A stretch of 64,000 nt of DNA from Clavibacter michiganensis. Its GTDB lineage: Bacteria; Actinomycetota; Actinomycetes; Actinomycetales; Microbacteriaceae. The stretch covers positions 427,960-491,959 of the forward strand of contig NZ_MDJZ01000005.1 in NCBI RefSeq assembly GCF_002151125.1, written 5' to 3'. Position 1 is the first letter of the stretch. The number at the start of each line of letters is the position of its first letter. The notes beneath the pieces were generated by a model. The model was not told the DNA's origin. It made no database searches and saw only the letters and a program-made list of their open reading frames with translations. Positions 40,184 through 49,394 of this stretch are shown here, piece by piece. The position numbers and the translations under genes are program-made.

Positions 40184-40338
40184 GAGGAGCGCGGCCGACT
40201 GCGGGTCGCACGGCGCACGCGGTCGCTGTCCGCGCATGCCCCGCCCGCGGTCGCCGGCCGCCGTTCCTCCTAGGATGTGGCGGACGCGTGGCGCAGGACG
40301 CGAGGGCGAGGCCGTCCGCGTCGAGCACGGGGGAGATC

Positions 40339-42117
40339 ATGGAGCGTGCCACGGCGTCGACCGCCACGCCCCCGGGTACGGGGACTGGGACCGAGCACGT
40401 CCGACCCCGCCTCCGCCGCGCGATCCGCGCCCTCCTCCTGCTCGTGGTGCTCGCGAACGTCCTCTACCTCGTGGCGCTCCTCCTGCCGGGCGATCCCGCC
40501 AGCGCGCTCGTCGACGTCGGGCTGTCGCTCACCGCGCAGTGGCTCCCGGTCGTCCTCTTCTGGCTCGTCGCCGCGCGCACCGGGATCGCGCGCACGGAGG
40601 TCGTCCTGGCGGCGGCCGCCGTCACCGCGAACGCCGCGGGCGACACGCTCTACTCGATCGGCATGGACGCCTCGGGCGTGCTGGCGTCCCCGTCCCCCGC
40701 CGACGTCGCGTACCTCCTCTTCTACCCGCTGATGCTCGCGTCGCTGCTCGCGCTCGTCCGGCGCTCCTCGCGCCGGATGACGAAGGCGGTCTGCGTCGAC
40801 GCCGGGCTCGCGGTCCTCGGCTCCGCGGCCGTGCTCGCGGTGGTCCTCGGCCCGGTGCTCTCGGACGCGACCAGCGAGGGGACCGTGCTGGGCGGCATCA
40901 TCGCCGCCCTGTACCCCGTGTTCGACCTCGTCCTCGTGGCCGTGGTCGTGGGCATCGCCGCATCGCCCGTCCTGAGGATGGGGCGCCGCTGGCAGTGCCT
41001 CGTGCTCGGGCTCCTCTCCATCACCGGGGCGGACATCGCGTACGCCCTGCTCGAGCACGAGGGCGCGTACGTCGCCGGCACGCCGCTCGACGTCGTCTGG
41101 ACCGTCGGCATCGCCGGCCTCGCCCTGTGGGTGGAGGGCGTCGACCCCTCTCCCGAGGACGCCGCCCGGGCCGAGAACGGCGTCGGCCCGAGCGCCCGGC
41201 TGCTGCCGGTCCCCGCCGTCGCGGTGCTCGCCGGGGTGGGCGTCCTCCTCGTCGCGACGCGGATCCCCGTGCCCACGCTCGCGCTGGTGCTCGCCGGCAG
41301 CACGGTCGCCCTCGCCGCGCTGCCCGTCATGTTCCGTCAGGCGATCCTCGCGCGGATGCTGGACGGGCAGGAGCAGGTCGTGCGGCGCCTGGAGGCGCTC
41401 GACCGGTCGAAGAGCGACATCATCGCCATCGTGAGCCACGAGATGCGCACGCCGCTCACCTCCATCTCCGGCTACGTGGAGCTGGTCCTCGACGACGCGG
41501 GCGGCGAGGTTCCCGAGGACGCTAAGGACATGCTGCGCGTGGTCGACCGCAACGCCCAGCGGCTCCAGTCCCTCGTCGCCGACATGCTCGTGGTGACCCG
41601 CCTCGACTCCGGCGAGGCGCCCGCCATGGCGCCGCTCGACATCGCGTCGCTGGTCGCCGAGGCGGCGGAGTCGCTCCGGCCGTCCGCCGACGCGCGCCAC
41701 GTGGACCTGGCGGTGCGCGACGCCGGCCCGGTGACCGTCGACGGCGACGCGGGCCAGCTGGAGCGGGTCATGACGAACGTGATCGAGAACGCCGTGAAGT
41801 TCACGCCGGCGGGTGGCACCGTCTCCGTCGAGGTGCATCCGGCCACCGGACCCGCGGGGCGCCCCGCGGTCATGGTCGTCGTGGCCGACACCGGCATGGG
41901 GATCCCGGCCGACGAGCTCCCCCAGGTGTTCGACCGGTTCTTCCGCGCCGCCAACGCGCAGAGCGAGGTGGTGCCCGGCACGGGCCTCGGCCTCGCGATC
42001 GTGCAGGAGATCGTGCAGGCGCACGGCGGGGAGGTCACCGTCTCCTCCGTCCTCGGCGAGGGGACGACGTTCCGGATCGCGCTCCCGGCGCAGCGGGGCG
42101 CGGGCCCGCGGGGATGA
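40339..42117 (+). CDS. Membrane sensor histidine kinase (orphan)
   Basis: 592 residues. About nine to ten membrane helices in residues 25-335 with no recognisable sensor domain, then DHp with the phospho-acceptor His near 365 (IVSHEMRTPLTSISGY) and a HATPase_c domain with N box NVIENAVKFTPAGG, G1 DTGMGIP and G2 GTGLGLAI. ATG 40339 follows GGGGGAG; a -10-like TAGGAT lies at 40271-40276. No response regulator is adjacent. Signal unknown. Convergent with the flippase, 4 bases between stops. Confidence 0.92.
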   Translation: MERATASTATPPGTGTGTEHVRPRLRRAIRALLLLVVLANVLYLVALLLPGDPASALVDVGLSLTAQWLPVVLFWLVAARTGIARTEVVLAAAAVTANAAGDTLYSIGMDASGVLASPSPADVAYLLFYPLMLASLLALVRRSSRRMTKAVCVDAGLAVLGSAAVLAVVLGPVLSDATSEGTVLGGIIAALYPVFDLVLVAVVVGIAASPVLRMGRRWQCLVLGLLSITGADIAYALLEHEGAYVAGTPLDVVWTVGIAGLALWVEGVDPSPEDAARAENGVGPSARLLPVPAVAVLAGVGVLLVATRIPVPTLALVLAGSTVALAALPVMFRQAILARMLDGQEQVVRRLEALDRSKSDIIAIVSHEMRTPLTSISGYVELVLDDAGGEVPEDAKDMLRVVDRNAQRLQSLVADMLVVTRLDSGEAPAMAPLDIASLVAEAAESLRPSADARHVDLAVRDAGPVTVDGDAGQLERVMTNVIENAVKFTPAGGTVSVEVHPATGPAGRPAVMVVVADTGMGIPADELPQVFDRFFRAANAQSEVVPGTGLGLAIVQEIVQAHGGEVTVSSVLGEGTTFRIALPAQRGAGPRG

Positions 42118-42121
42118 CGGG

Positions 42122-43777
42122 TCAGGAGCGGGCGCGCAGGCCGTCGGCCTGCGCGTCGGCTGACACGGGCTCGTCCGCGGTCGCGTCATCCGCAGCCGAG
42201 GCCGCAGCGGAGGCGGCCGCCGGGGCCGCCGGGGCGCTCCCCCGCCGCGCCCGCGGCAGGACGCGCGCGAGGTCGAGCACCCCGCGCACGTCGCGGCGCA
42301 CGGCCGGGACGAGCGCGACAGCGAGCGCGTAGAGCACCGCGGTCGTGCCGACGCCCGCGAGGAGCTGCAGCACGTCGGATCCGGTGTCGACCATCGCGAG
42401 GAGCGCGCCCGTCGCGACGCTCACCGATCCCACGACGCCGATGATCCGCAGGGCGCCCATGTAGAGCCGGCGCGTCGGGATCGGGGCCTTCCGCGACAGC
42501 CACCACAGCGAGATCGGCCAGCAGAGGGCGGGCGCGGCGGCGTACCCGGCGGCGATGCCGACGATGCCGAAGGAGGACCCCACGAGGATGCAGCTGACCT
42601 TGATCACGGCGCTCAGCAGCGAGAAGCGGAAGAGGTCGCCGGTGAGGCCACGCGAGACGTAGACCCAGTAGCCGACGAAGGCGAGGGTGTCGAAGATCCC
42701 GGCGATGGCGAGGAGGCGGAGGATCGGCGCGACGCTGTCCCACTGCGGGCCGAGGAACACCGCGGTGATCGGCACGGCCGAGGCCGCGACGAGGCCGAGG
42801 CCCGCGCCGAGCGTGTAGCCGAGGGCGAGCTGGCCGCGCGCCACGTAGTCGGCGAAGCGGCGCTGCTCGTCGGCGAGGCGCGAGAGCACGGGGATCGCGA
42901 CCGTGGTGAGGGGGCTGCGGATCTGCGCGAGCGGCGTCATCAGCAGCTGGAACGCCCGGTTGTAGATGCCGAGCGATCCGGCACCGAAGCGGAGGCCCAC
43001 GAGGAACGTGTCGATGTTGTTGCTGACGTAGCCGACCATCTGGCTGGACACCATGTTCCAGCCGAAACGCAGCAGCGGGCCCATGGGCTCGCCGCGGCGC
43101 GGGAGGCGCGGGATCCACCGGGCGAAGCCGACCGCGAGCGCCAGCAGCACGAGCGTCTGCGTGAGCTGCTGCGCGACGAGCGCCCAGTAGCCCCAGCCGA
43201 GGAGCGCGCCGCCGATGGCGACGAGGAGCGCGACCGCGGGCGCCGTGACGTCGGCCGTCGCGAGCGCGCGGAAGCGGAGGCTGCGCGTGAGGCTCGCGCG
43301 GTACTGGGTCGCGAGGCCGTTGAAGACGAAGGTGAGGCTGAGGGCGTGCGCGATGGGGATCAGCTCGTCGTGGCCGAAGACGGCCGCGAGCGGCCAGGCC
43401 GCGCAGAAGACGAGGGCGGCGAGGACGAGGCCAATGCCGGCGTTGATCCACCACAGGTTGTCGCGCTGGGTGCGGCTGAGGTCGCGCGCCTGGATGGCCG
43501 CGTTGGAGAGGCCGAAGTCGCGGAAGATCTCGCCGACGCCGATGATCGCGAGCACCATCGCGAGCAGGCCGTAGTCGGTGGGCGTGAGGAGCCGCGCGAG
43601 GACGACGACGGACGCGACCTGGATGAGGATGCGGATCAGCTGCGCGCCGATGGTGACGATCGCGCCGCGGGCCGCGCGCGCGCCGAGTCCCTGCGTGGCG
43701 ACGGGCAGGGTCTCGGGGGCGGGAGCGGGCGCGGCCGCGGCCGCGGAGGAGGGGTCGCCGGGCAGGGCGGGGGGCAT
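42122..43777 (-). CDS. Polysaccharide flippase (Wzx/MOP superfamily)
   Basis: 551 residues with about 13-14 membrane helices. MOP/PST family features: GAIVTIGAQLIRILIQVASVVVLARLLTP at the start (quoted in part, typical of lipopolysaccharide biosynthesis proteins WzxC/RfbX), FGLSNAAIQ and SQMVGYVSNNIDTFLVG. It should flip undecaprenyl-linked repeat units for exopolysaccharide. A Pro/Ala-rich N-terminal tail precedes helix 1; ATG 43777 follows GGAG. The C-terminal 45 residues are Ala-rich and cytoplasmic. Part of the exopolysaccharide region. Confidence 0.9.
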   Translation of the reverse strand: MPPALPGDPSSAAAAAPAPAPETLPVATQGLGARAARGAIVTIGAQLIRILIQVASVVVLARLLTPTDYGLLAMVLAIIGVGEIFRDFGLSNAAIQARDLSRTQRDNLWWINAGIGLVLAALVFCAAWPLAAVFGHDELIPIAHALSLTFVFNGLATQYRASLTRSLRFRALATADVTAPAVALLVAIGGALLGWGYWALVAQQLTQTLVLLALAVGFARWIPRLPRRGEPMGPLLRFGWNMVSSQMVGYVSNNIDTFLVGLRFGAGSLGIYNRAFQLLMTPLAQIRSPLTTVAIPVLSRLADEQRRFADYVARGQLALGYTLGAGLGLVAASAVPITAVFLGPQWDSVAPILRLLAIAGIFDTLAFVGYWVYVSRGLTGDLFRFSLLSAVIKVSCILVGSSFGIVGIAAGYAAAPALCWPISLWWLSRKAPIPTRRLYMGALRIIGVVGSVSVATGALLAMVDTGSDVLQLLAGVGTTAVLYALAVALVPAVRRDVRGVLDLARVLPRARRGSAPAAPAAASAAASAADDATADEPVSADAQADGLRARS

Positions 43778-43941
43778 GGGGCTCCGTCGTCGGGTCGAGG
43801 AGGGGGTGGCGATCGTCTCGGCCGCGGATGACGGCCGGATCACCGCGGGCTCGGGTGTCGGTGGGCTGCACGGGTATGCGGGCCCTGACCGATGCTATCC
43901 GTGCGCATGCGGGGATCCAGCCCCAGAACGGGTGGCGCGGC

Positions 43942-44991
43942 TCAGCCCCGCTCGACCCCGCGACGGATCCGGAGCGCGCGCCGGTACGCCGACGCGTGCG
44001 CGGCGCCGGCCCGGACCCACTCGCGCGCGGCGAGGTCGGGCGACGCCGCGCGCGCGCCCGTGCGCACGGCCTCGGTCGCGCGGAGCAGCTCCTCGGGCGT
44101 CAGGTCGCCGTCGAACCGGTGGATCCAGCCCGGGCCGACCTCCGCCTCGAGCGCGCGGTTGACGGCGTTGTCGGGCACGAGCACCGGCCGGTCGAGCGAG
44201 AGGGCCGCGAGCGCGCCGCCGGAGTTGTGCATGAAGCGGTACGGCAGCACGACGAGCTCCGAGGAGGTGACGATGTCGACGAGCTCGGCGTCGGACTGGA
44301 AGCGCAGGTCGAGGCGGATCCGGTCGTCGCCCGCGGCGAGCGCGCGGATCGTGCCGGCGAGCTCCTCGGAGGACGGGTTGCCCCCGATGCGCAGCGACAG
44401 GTCGGCGCCCGCCTCCCCCGCACCGCGGAACGCCGCGACGAGCTGCTCGACGCCCTTGTACCGGCGGACGAGGCCGACGTAGCCGAGGCGGCCGGGCACG
44501 GCGTCCGCCCGCGGCTCGTCGCGGAACCAGTCACGGTAGTGGCCGTGCAGGATCGTGGCGCTCGGCTGGTCGGCGGGGATCTCCGTGATCGGGTTCACGC
44601 GCACCCGGAGCGTCGTCATCCGCTCCATCAGCGCGAGGAGCAGCGACTCGCGGCGGCTGATGCCCTGTGGCCGCTCGAGGTTGTGCACGGTGCGGACGAT
44701 GGGGATCCGCCGCAGGGTCAGCTTCGCCAGGAGCGCGACCGTGAGCGCCTGTCGGACGGCCTTCTTCAAGGGGCTGTGCCCGTCGACGAGGATCTCGGGC
44801 CAGTGCACGTGGAAGACGTCGTACCGGCCGAGGAGCGCGGTGCGCCAGCTGAAGTGCAGGGGCCGGACGCCGGGCGTGGCGGCGAGCGCGCGGCCGAGCA
44901 TCACGATGTACGGGTTCGTCGTGGGGCGCGGCGCCTGCGACGACTGGAGGACGACGAGGTCGCGGCCGGGCGGACGGGAGGGGACGGTCAT
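43942..44991 (-). CDS. Glycosyltransferase, GT-B fold
   Basis: 349 residues. N-terminal domain with NPYIVMLGRALAATPGV and DVFHVHWPEILVDG, C-terminal nucleotide-sugar domain with GYVGLVRRYKGVEQLVAAF and NSGGALAALSLDRPVLVPDN. This matches GT4-type transferases, or the related family of GDP-mannose-type transferases acting on polysaccharide. ATG 44991 follows AGGAG. Same direction as the flippase, 164 bases apart, and divergent from the double GT2 gene. Sugar and acceptor unknown. Confidence 0.88.
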   Translation of the reverse strand: MTVPSRPPGRDLVVLQSSQAPRPTTNPYIVMLGRALAATPGVRPLHFSWRTALLGRYDVFHVHWPEILVDGHSPLKKAVRQALTVALLAKLTLRRIPIVRTVHNLERPQGISRRESLLLALMERMTTLRVRVNPITEIPADQPSATILHGHYRDWFRDEPRADAVPGRLGYVGLVRRYKGVEQLVAAFRGAGEAGADLSLRIGGNPSSEELAGTIRALAAGDDRIRLDLRFQSDAELVDIVTSSELVVLPYRFMHNSGGALAALSLDRPVLVPDNAVNRALEAEVGPGWIHRFDGDLTPEELLRATEAVRTGARAASPDLAAREWVRAGAAHASAYRRALRIRRGVERG

Positions 44992-45141
44992 GGCGCTCCT
45001 GGGCGGGATGACCGGCGTCGGGTCGTCGGGCACGACCACGGGGTCATCGGTCGAGGAAATAGACTATGCCACCACCCGCCCGCACCCGAGGGCGGAGCCC
45101 GCCGGCGATGCCCCGCCGCGCGCCCGATCGATGGGACCCGC

Positions 45142-47088
45142 ATGCCCCGCCCCGCCCTCCTCGCCGTCGTGGTCGTCAACTACGGATCCGCCGACCTCGT
45201 GCGCGAGAACGTGCTGCCGCTCATCGAGCGCCAGGGCGACGCGCTGCTCGTCGTCGTCGACAACCGCACGACCGACGCGGAGCGGGAGCGCGTGCGGGAG
45301 CTCGCGGCGCATCCGTCGACGCGCGTGCACGGCGTGTACCCGGACGGCAACACGGGCTTCGGCACCGGCATGAACATCGGCGTCCAGGCGGCCCGCGACC
45401 TCGGCGCGCGCGAGTTCCTGCTGCTCAACCCGGACGCGACGATCGAGCCCGACCAGCTGGCCGTGCTGAGGGGCGTCGTGGCGGCGGATCCGCTCACGCT
45501 CGCGGCCCCGCTCATCCTCCGGCCGGACGGCAGCACGTGGTTCCGCGGATCCGACCTCTACCTCGCCGACGGCCGGATCCGCGGCGTCGCCCGCCGCGCG
45601 CAGCACCCCGGCCAGGCGGTCGAGCCGTGGCTCACGGGCGCGTGCCTCCTCGTGACCGACGAGCTGTGGACCCGGGTCGGCGGCTTCTCGGACGACTACT
45701 TCCTGTACTGGGAGGACGTGGACCTCAGTCGCAAGGTCGTGGAGGCGGGCGGATCCCTGGCGGTCGTGGAGGACGCCGTCGCCGTGCACGCGGAGGGCGG
45801 CACGCAGAGCGCCGGCCACGCGAGCGCGGGCCAGGCCAAGTCGGGCACGTACTACTACCACAACATCCGGAACCGGCTCCTCTACGGGGCCCGGCACCTC
45901 GACGCGGCGAGCCTCCGCCGCTGGCGGCTGCTGACTCCCGTGATCGCGTACGAGGTGCTGCTGCAGGGCGGACGGCGGCAGTTCGCGCACCCGGTGGCGC
46001 CGGTGACGGCGGCGGTGCGCGGGATCCGGGACGGCTACCGGCTCTCCGGCGGCCGGCGCGCGGTGCCCGCCCCGGCGCCGACGGCCGCGGCGCGCGCCGG
46101 CGCGCCCGGTCCGGCCGCCGCACCCGTGTCCTCGCTCGTCGTCGCGATCCTCACCTACCGCCGGCCCGACGACATCCGCGCCGTGCTCCCGCTCGTCGCC
46201 GCGCAGGCCGCCGGGTTGCGCGAGGCCGCCGAGTCCGATCCCGCGCTCCCCCGCTCCGTGCGGATCGTCGTGGTCGACAACGACCCGGCGGGCGGCGCGG
46301 GCGCGGCCGTGGAGGACGCCGCCGCCTACTCTCCCGTGCCGATCGCCTACGTGCACGAGCCGACGCCCGGGATCTCCGCCGCCCGCAACTGCGCCCTCGA
46401 CGCCGCGGACGGCGACGACGTGCTGGTGTTCCTCGACGACGACGAGCGACCGGATCCGGGCTGGCTCACCGCCCTGGTCCGCGCCCGCGAGGCCACGGGC
46501 AGCGCGGGCGTCGCCGGTCCCGTGCGCAGCGAGTACGAGGTCGAGCCGGACTCCTGGGTGCGCGCCGGCGGCTTCTTCACGCGCCGCCGCCCCGCGACCG
46601 GCACGCGGCTCGAGGTCGCCGCGACCAACAACCTGCTGCTCGACCTCCGCGCCGTGCGCGCGGCCGGCCTCCGCTTCGACGTCGACCTCGGCACGCAGGG
46701 CGGCGAGGACACGCTCTTCACACGCCAGCTGGTGGCGTCCGGCGGGCTGCTCACCTGGTGCGCCGAGGCGGGCGTCGTCGACGTCGTCCCGCGCGCCCGC
46801 ACCACGCGCCGCTGGGTCGTGCTCCGCGCGTTCAGCAGCGGGAACTCGTGGAGCCTCACCTCCGTCGCGCTCGCACCGGCCTCGCCCGCCGCGCGCACGC
46901 GGATCCGCGCCGAGGCCACCGCGCGCGGGCTCGTGCGCGCGCTCGGCGGCACCGGGCGGATCGCGGTGGGCGCGGTCACGGGCAGCGTCGCGCACCGCGC
47001 GAAGGGCACCCGCACGCTCGCGCGCGGCGCGGGCATGGTCGCGGGTGCGTTCGGGTGGTCGTACCAGGAGTACGCGCGGCGCGACTGA
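45142..47088 (+). CDS. Double GT2 glycosyltransferase (two fused domains)
   Basis: 648 residues built from two complete GT-A transferases. Domain 1 (about 1-300) is rhamnosyltransferase-like: VVVVNYGSADLVRENVLP, NPDATIEPDQL and YFLYWEDVDLSRKV. Domain 2 (about 330-648): LVVAILTYRRPDDIRAVLP, VVVDNDPAG, PTPGISAARNCALDAADG and the metal-binding FLDDDERPDPGWL. The two are joined by an Ala/Pro-rich linker near residues 300-328. ATG 45142 has a weak Shine-Dalgarno. Likely adds two consecutive sugars to the exopolysaccharide repeat (inference). Confidence 0.9.
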   Translation: MPRPALLAVVVVNYGSADLVRENVLPLIERQGDALLVVVDNRTTDAERERVRELAAHPSTRVHGVYPDGNTGFGTGMNIGVQAARDLGAREFLLLNPDATIEPDQLAVLRGVVAADPLTLAAPLILRPDGSTWFRGSDLYLADGRIRGVARRAQHPGQAVEPWLTGACLLVTDELWTRVGGFSDDYFLYWEDVDLSRKVVEAGGSLAVVEDAVAVHAEGGTQSAGHASAGQAKSGTYYYHNIRNRLLYGARHLDAASLRRWRLLTPVIAYEVLLQGGRRQFAHPVAPVTAAVRGIRDGYRLSGGRRAVPAPAPTAAARAGAPGPAAAPVSSLVVAILTYRRPDDIRAVLPLVAAQAAGLREAAESDPALPRSVRIVVVDNDPAGGAGAAVEDAAAYSPVPIAYVHEPTPGISAARNCALDAADGDDVLVFLDDDERPDPGWLTALVRAREATGSAGVAGPVRSEYEVEPDSWVRAGGFFTRRRPATGTRLEVAATNNLLLDLRAVRAAGLRFDVDLGTQGGEDTLFTRQLVASGGLLTWCAEAGVVDVVPRARTTRRWVVLRAFSSGNSWSLTSVALAPASPAARTRIRAEATARGLVRALGGTGRIAVGAVTGSVAHRAKGTRTLARGAGMVAGAFGWSYQEYARRD

Positions 47089-47274
47089 GCGGATCCACCC
47101 CGCCCCTCCCCTGGACGGGGGGCTCGTCGTCGCGCGCCGCCGGACGTACGATGCGAGGGCAGAAGACCCGGAATCCTGCGCCTGGCGACCACCCATCGCC
47201 CGCCCGCACCGCGCCGCCGACCCGCCCTGGTCGTCGGGCTTCGTCTTCGCCGTACCCGAAGAGCGAAGAAGGCC

Positions 47275-47922
47275 ATGCCCGCACCCGAGAGCACCCCGTC
47301 CGACCTGCGTCCCCGTCGCGAGCGCCGCCGCCGCAGCCGTCGCACCACCGTCGCCGTGATCGGCGCCGCGTCCGTCCTCACCGTCGCCGCCGTCGTCGGC
47401 ACGGTCGTCGTGAACGGATCCGGATCCGACTCCCCCGCGTCCGCCGCCGACACGAAGGACTGGTCCGACGTCGCCCCCACCGCGGGCGCCACCGAGGCCC
47501 CCGCCCCGCTCCCCGAGGGCGACACCGCCGCGCTCGGCCAGGAGGTGGCGACCACCGTCGGCCTCGATGAGACCGCGACCTTCCCGGGCTCGATCCAGGC
47601 GCGCATCGTCTCCGTCACGCCGACCAGCACCGACGGCGGACGCGTGGGCGAGCTGAGCGGCGACGCGGTCGACGTGCGGCTCGAGCTCGTGAACGTCACG
47701 GGCGAGCCCGTCGCGGTCGACGCCGTGACCGTCAACGTCTTCTACGGCGCCGACCGCACGCCCGCGACCCCCGCCGACTCCGACAGCGTGATCCGCGGCT
47801 CGCTCGAGCCCGGCGCGTCCGCGACCGGCGACTACGCGTTCAGCGTCCCGGCGGCGTCCGCCGACGCGATCAGCGTGGTCGTGGCACGCGATGCCGGCTC
47901 GCCGGTGGTCGTGTTCCAGTAG
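47275..47922 (+). CDS. Membrane-anchored extracellular protein, unknown function
   Basis: 215 residues. A strongly basic N-terminus (RPRRERRRRSRR), one hydrophobic signal-anchor (about 25-46), an Ala/Pro/Asp linker, and a C-terminal beta-rich domain (residues 95-215) with VDVRLELVNVTGEPVAVDAV and GSLEPGASATGDYAF. The pattern resembles DUF4352-type immunoglobulin-like domains found on cell surfaces, but I am not certain. No lipobox. AAGAAGG precedes the ATG. It sits between exopolysaccharide genes, which suggests a cell-surface role. Confidence 0.75.
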   Translation: MPAPESTPSDLRPRRERRRRSRRTTVAVIGAASVLTVAAVVGTVVVNGSGSDSPASAADTKDWSDVAPTAGATEAPAPLPEGDTAALGQEVATTVGLDETATFPGSIQARIVSVTPTSTDGGRVGELSGDAVDVRLELVNVTGEPVAVDAVTVNVFYGADRTPATPADSDSVIRGSLEPGASATGDYAFSVPAASADAISVVVARDAGSPVVVFQ

Positions 47923-47942
47923 GCCGCACGACCCACGACGAC

Positions 47943-47981
47943 ACGAGGGGCGCGACCGGATGATCCGGCCGCGCCCCTCGT
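47943..47981. terminator. Bidirectional terminator between 47275-47922 and the BY-kinase gene
   Basis: Long hairpin between ACGAGGGGCGCG and its complement, extended by an ACCGGAT/ATCCGGC inner stem with one mismatch, loop of 3 near 47961-47963, followed by TCATTCCTCC on the plus strand. Confidence 0.8.
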
Positions 47982-47996
47982 CATTCCTCCCGCGGG

Positions 47997-49394
47997 TCAG
48001 CCCGCGGCGTGCGCCTTCCCCGCCGCGCGCCCCGCGCGGCCCGCGCGCCCCGTCTGCTCCGTCTCCGCGCGGTAGTACGCGCGCTTGTCCTTCGTGGGGC
48101 GCACCTTGTTGAGCACGACGCCCAGCACGGATCCGCCCGACTTCTCGACCGCGTCGAGGGCCTCGGACAGCTGGGCGCGGTGAACGCGCGTCTGGTCGGC
48201 GACCACGATCGCGCCGTCCGTCATGCGCGCCACGAACGCGGCGTCGGCGACGGCGATGAGCGGCGCGGTGTCGAACACGACCACGTCGTAGGCGGCCCGC
48301 GCCTGCGCCACCAGCTCCTCCATGCGGTTCGAGGCGAGCAGCTCGCTGGGGTTCGGCGGGATCTCGCCGCTGGTCAGCACGTGGAGCGTGCCGTCGCCCC
48401 AGGGCTGCACGACCTCCTCGAGCAGCGCCTGGCCGACGAGCACCGTCGTGAGGCCCGCGTCGCCCTCGAGACCGAGGTACTGCGCGACGACGGGACGGCG
48501 GAGGTCGGCGTCGACGAGGAGCACGCGGCGCCCGCCCTCGCTGAGCGACAGCGCGAGGTTCGCGGCGACCGTGGACTTGCCCTCGCCGGGGATCGACGAC
48601 GTGACGACGATGCTCGACGACCGGTCGCCGAGGAGCACGAAGCGCAGGTTCGCCTTCAGCTGGCGGAAGCCCTCGGCCGCGGTCGACAGCGGCCGGACCG
48701 CCATCGCGAGACCCGTGACGCCGCGCTCGCGCTCGAGCGAGCCGAGCAGCGGCGCCTGCGTGAGGTGCGCCACGGTCTCGGCGGAGCGCACGCGCGTGTC
48801 GAGCAGGCGCACGAGCACGAGCCCGACGAGGCCCGCGAGGAGGCCGAGGAGGAGGCCGGCGAGCGTGTTGGTGCGGCCGTTCGGCGCCGACTGGAACTCG
48901 GGCTCGGGGGCCTCCTGGATCACGCGCACGGACACGGTCGGCGACCCCTCGGCCCCGGTCGGGGCGTAGGCCTCCGCGGTGTCGCGGAGGCTCGTGGCGA
49001 CGGCGTTGGCGATGTCCGCGGCCTGGGACGGCGACGGCTCGGTGACGCTGATCTCCATGATCACGGTGTTCTGCGGCGTCGTCACGGTGACGGCCCGGGC
49101 GAGCTGCTGCGGCGTGGTGTCGAGGCCGAGGCGCGCGATCACGGGCTCCAGCACCGCGGGCGACTCCGCCAGCTCGCCGAACGAGAGCATCTGGCTCTGC
49201 GTGTACGTGGCGCCCTGGTTGAGGTCGCTCGCGCTGGATCCGCTGCTCAGCGAGAAGTACAGACGGGACTGCGCGGTGTACACGGGTGTCGCGAGCTGGG
49301 ACAGGCCGAACGCGGCCGCGCCGCCCGCCAGGGTCGCGGCGACCACGACGTACCAGAGCCGGCGGAGCAGGGCGGTGAACTCGTGGAGCGTCAT
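47997..49394 (-). CDS. Polysaccharide co-polymerase / BY-type tyrosine kinase
   Basis: 465 residues. N-terminal Wzz chain-length domain with helices near 14-36 and 175-195 (TLHEFTALLRRLWYVVVAAT), then a CpsD/CapB-type kinase: Walker A GEGKSTVAANLALSL near residue 270, Walker A' LLVDADLRRP, Walker B VVFDTAPL. Such proteins control exopolysaccharide chain length through autophosphorylation of C-terminal tyrosines; here only a YY pair near the end is left before an Arg/Gly/Ala tail. Start overlaps the stop of the ligase-like gene by 4 bases. Confidence 0.94.
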   Translation of the reverse strand: MTLHEFTALLRRLWYVVVAATLAGGAAAFGLSQLATPVYTAQSRLYFSLSSGSSASDLNQGATYTQSQMLSFGELAESPAVLEPVIARLGLDTTPQQLARAVTVTTPQNTVIMEISVTEPSPSQAADIANAVATSLRDTAEAYAPTGAEGSPTVSVRVIQEAPEPEFQSAPNGRTNTLAGLLLGLLAGLVGLVLVRLLDTRVRSAETVAHLTQAPLLGSLERERGVTGLAMAVRPLSTAAEGFRQLKANLRFVLLGDRSSSIVVTSSIPGEGKSTVAANLALSLSEGGRRVLLVDADLRRPVVAQYLGLEGDAGLTTVLVGQALLEEVVQPWGDGTLHVLTSGEIPPNPSELLASNRMEELVAQARAAYDVVVFDTAPLIAVADAAFVARMTDGAIVVADQTRVHRAQLSEALDAVEKSGGSVLGVVLNKVRPTKDKRAYYRAETEQTGRAGRAGRAAGKAHAAG

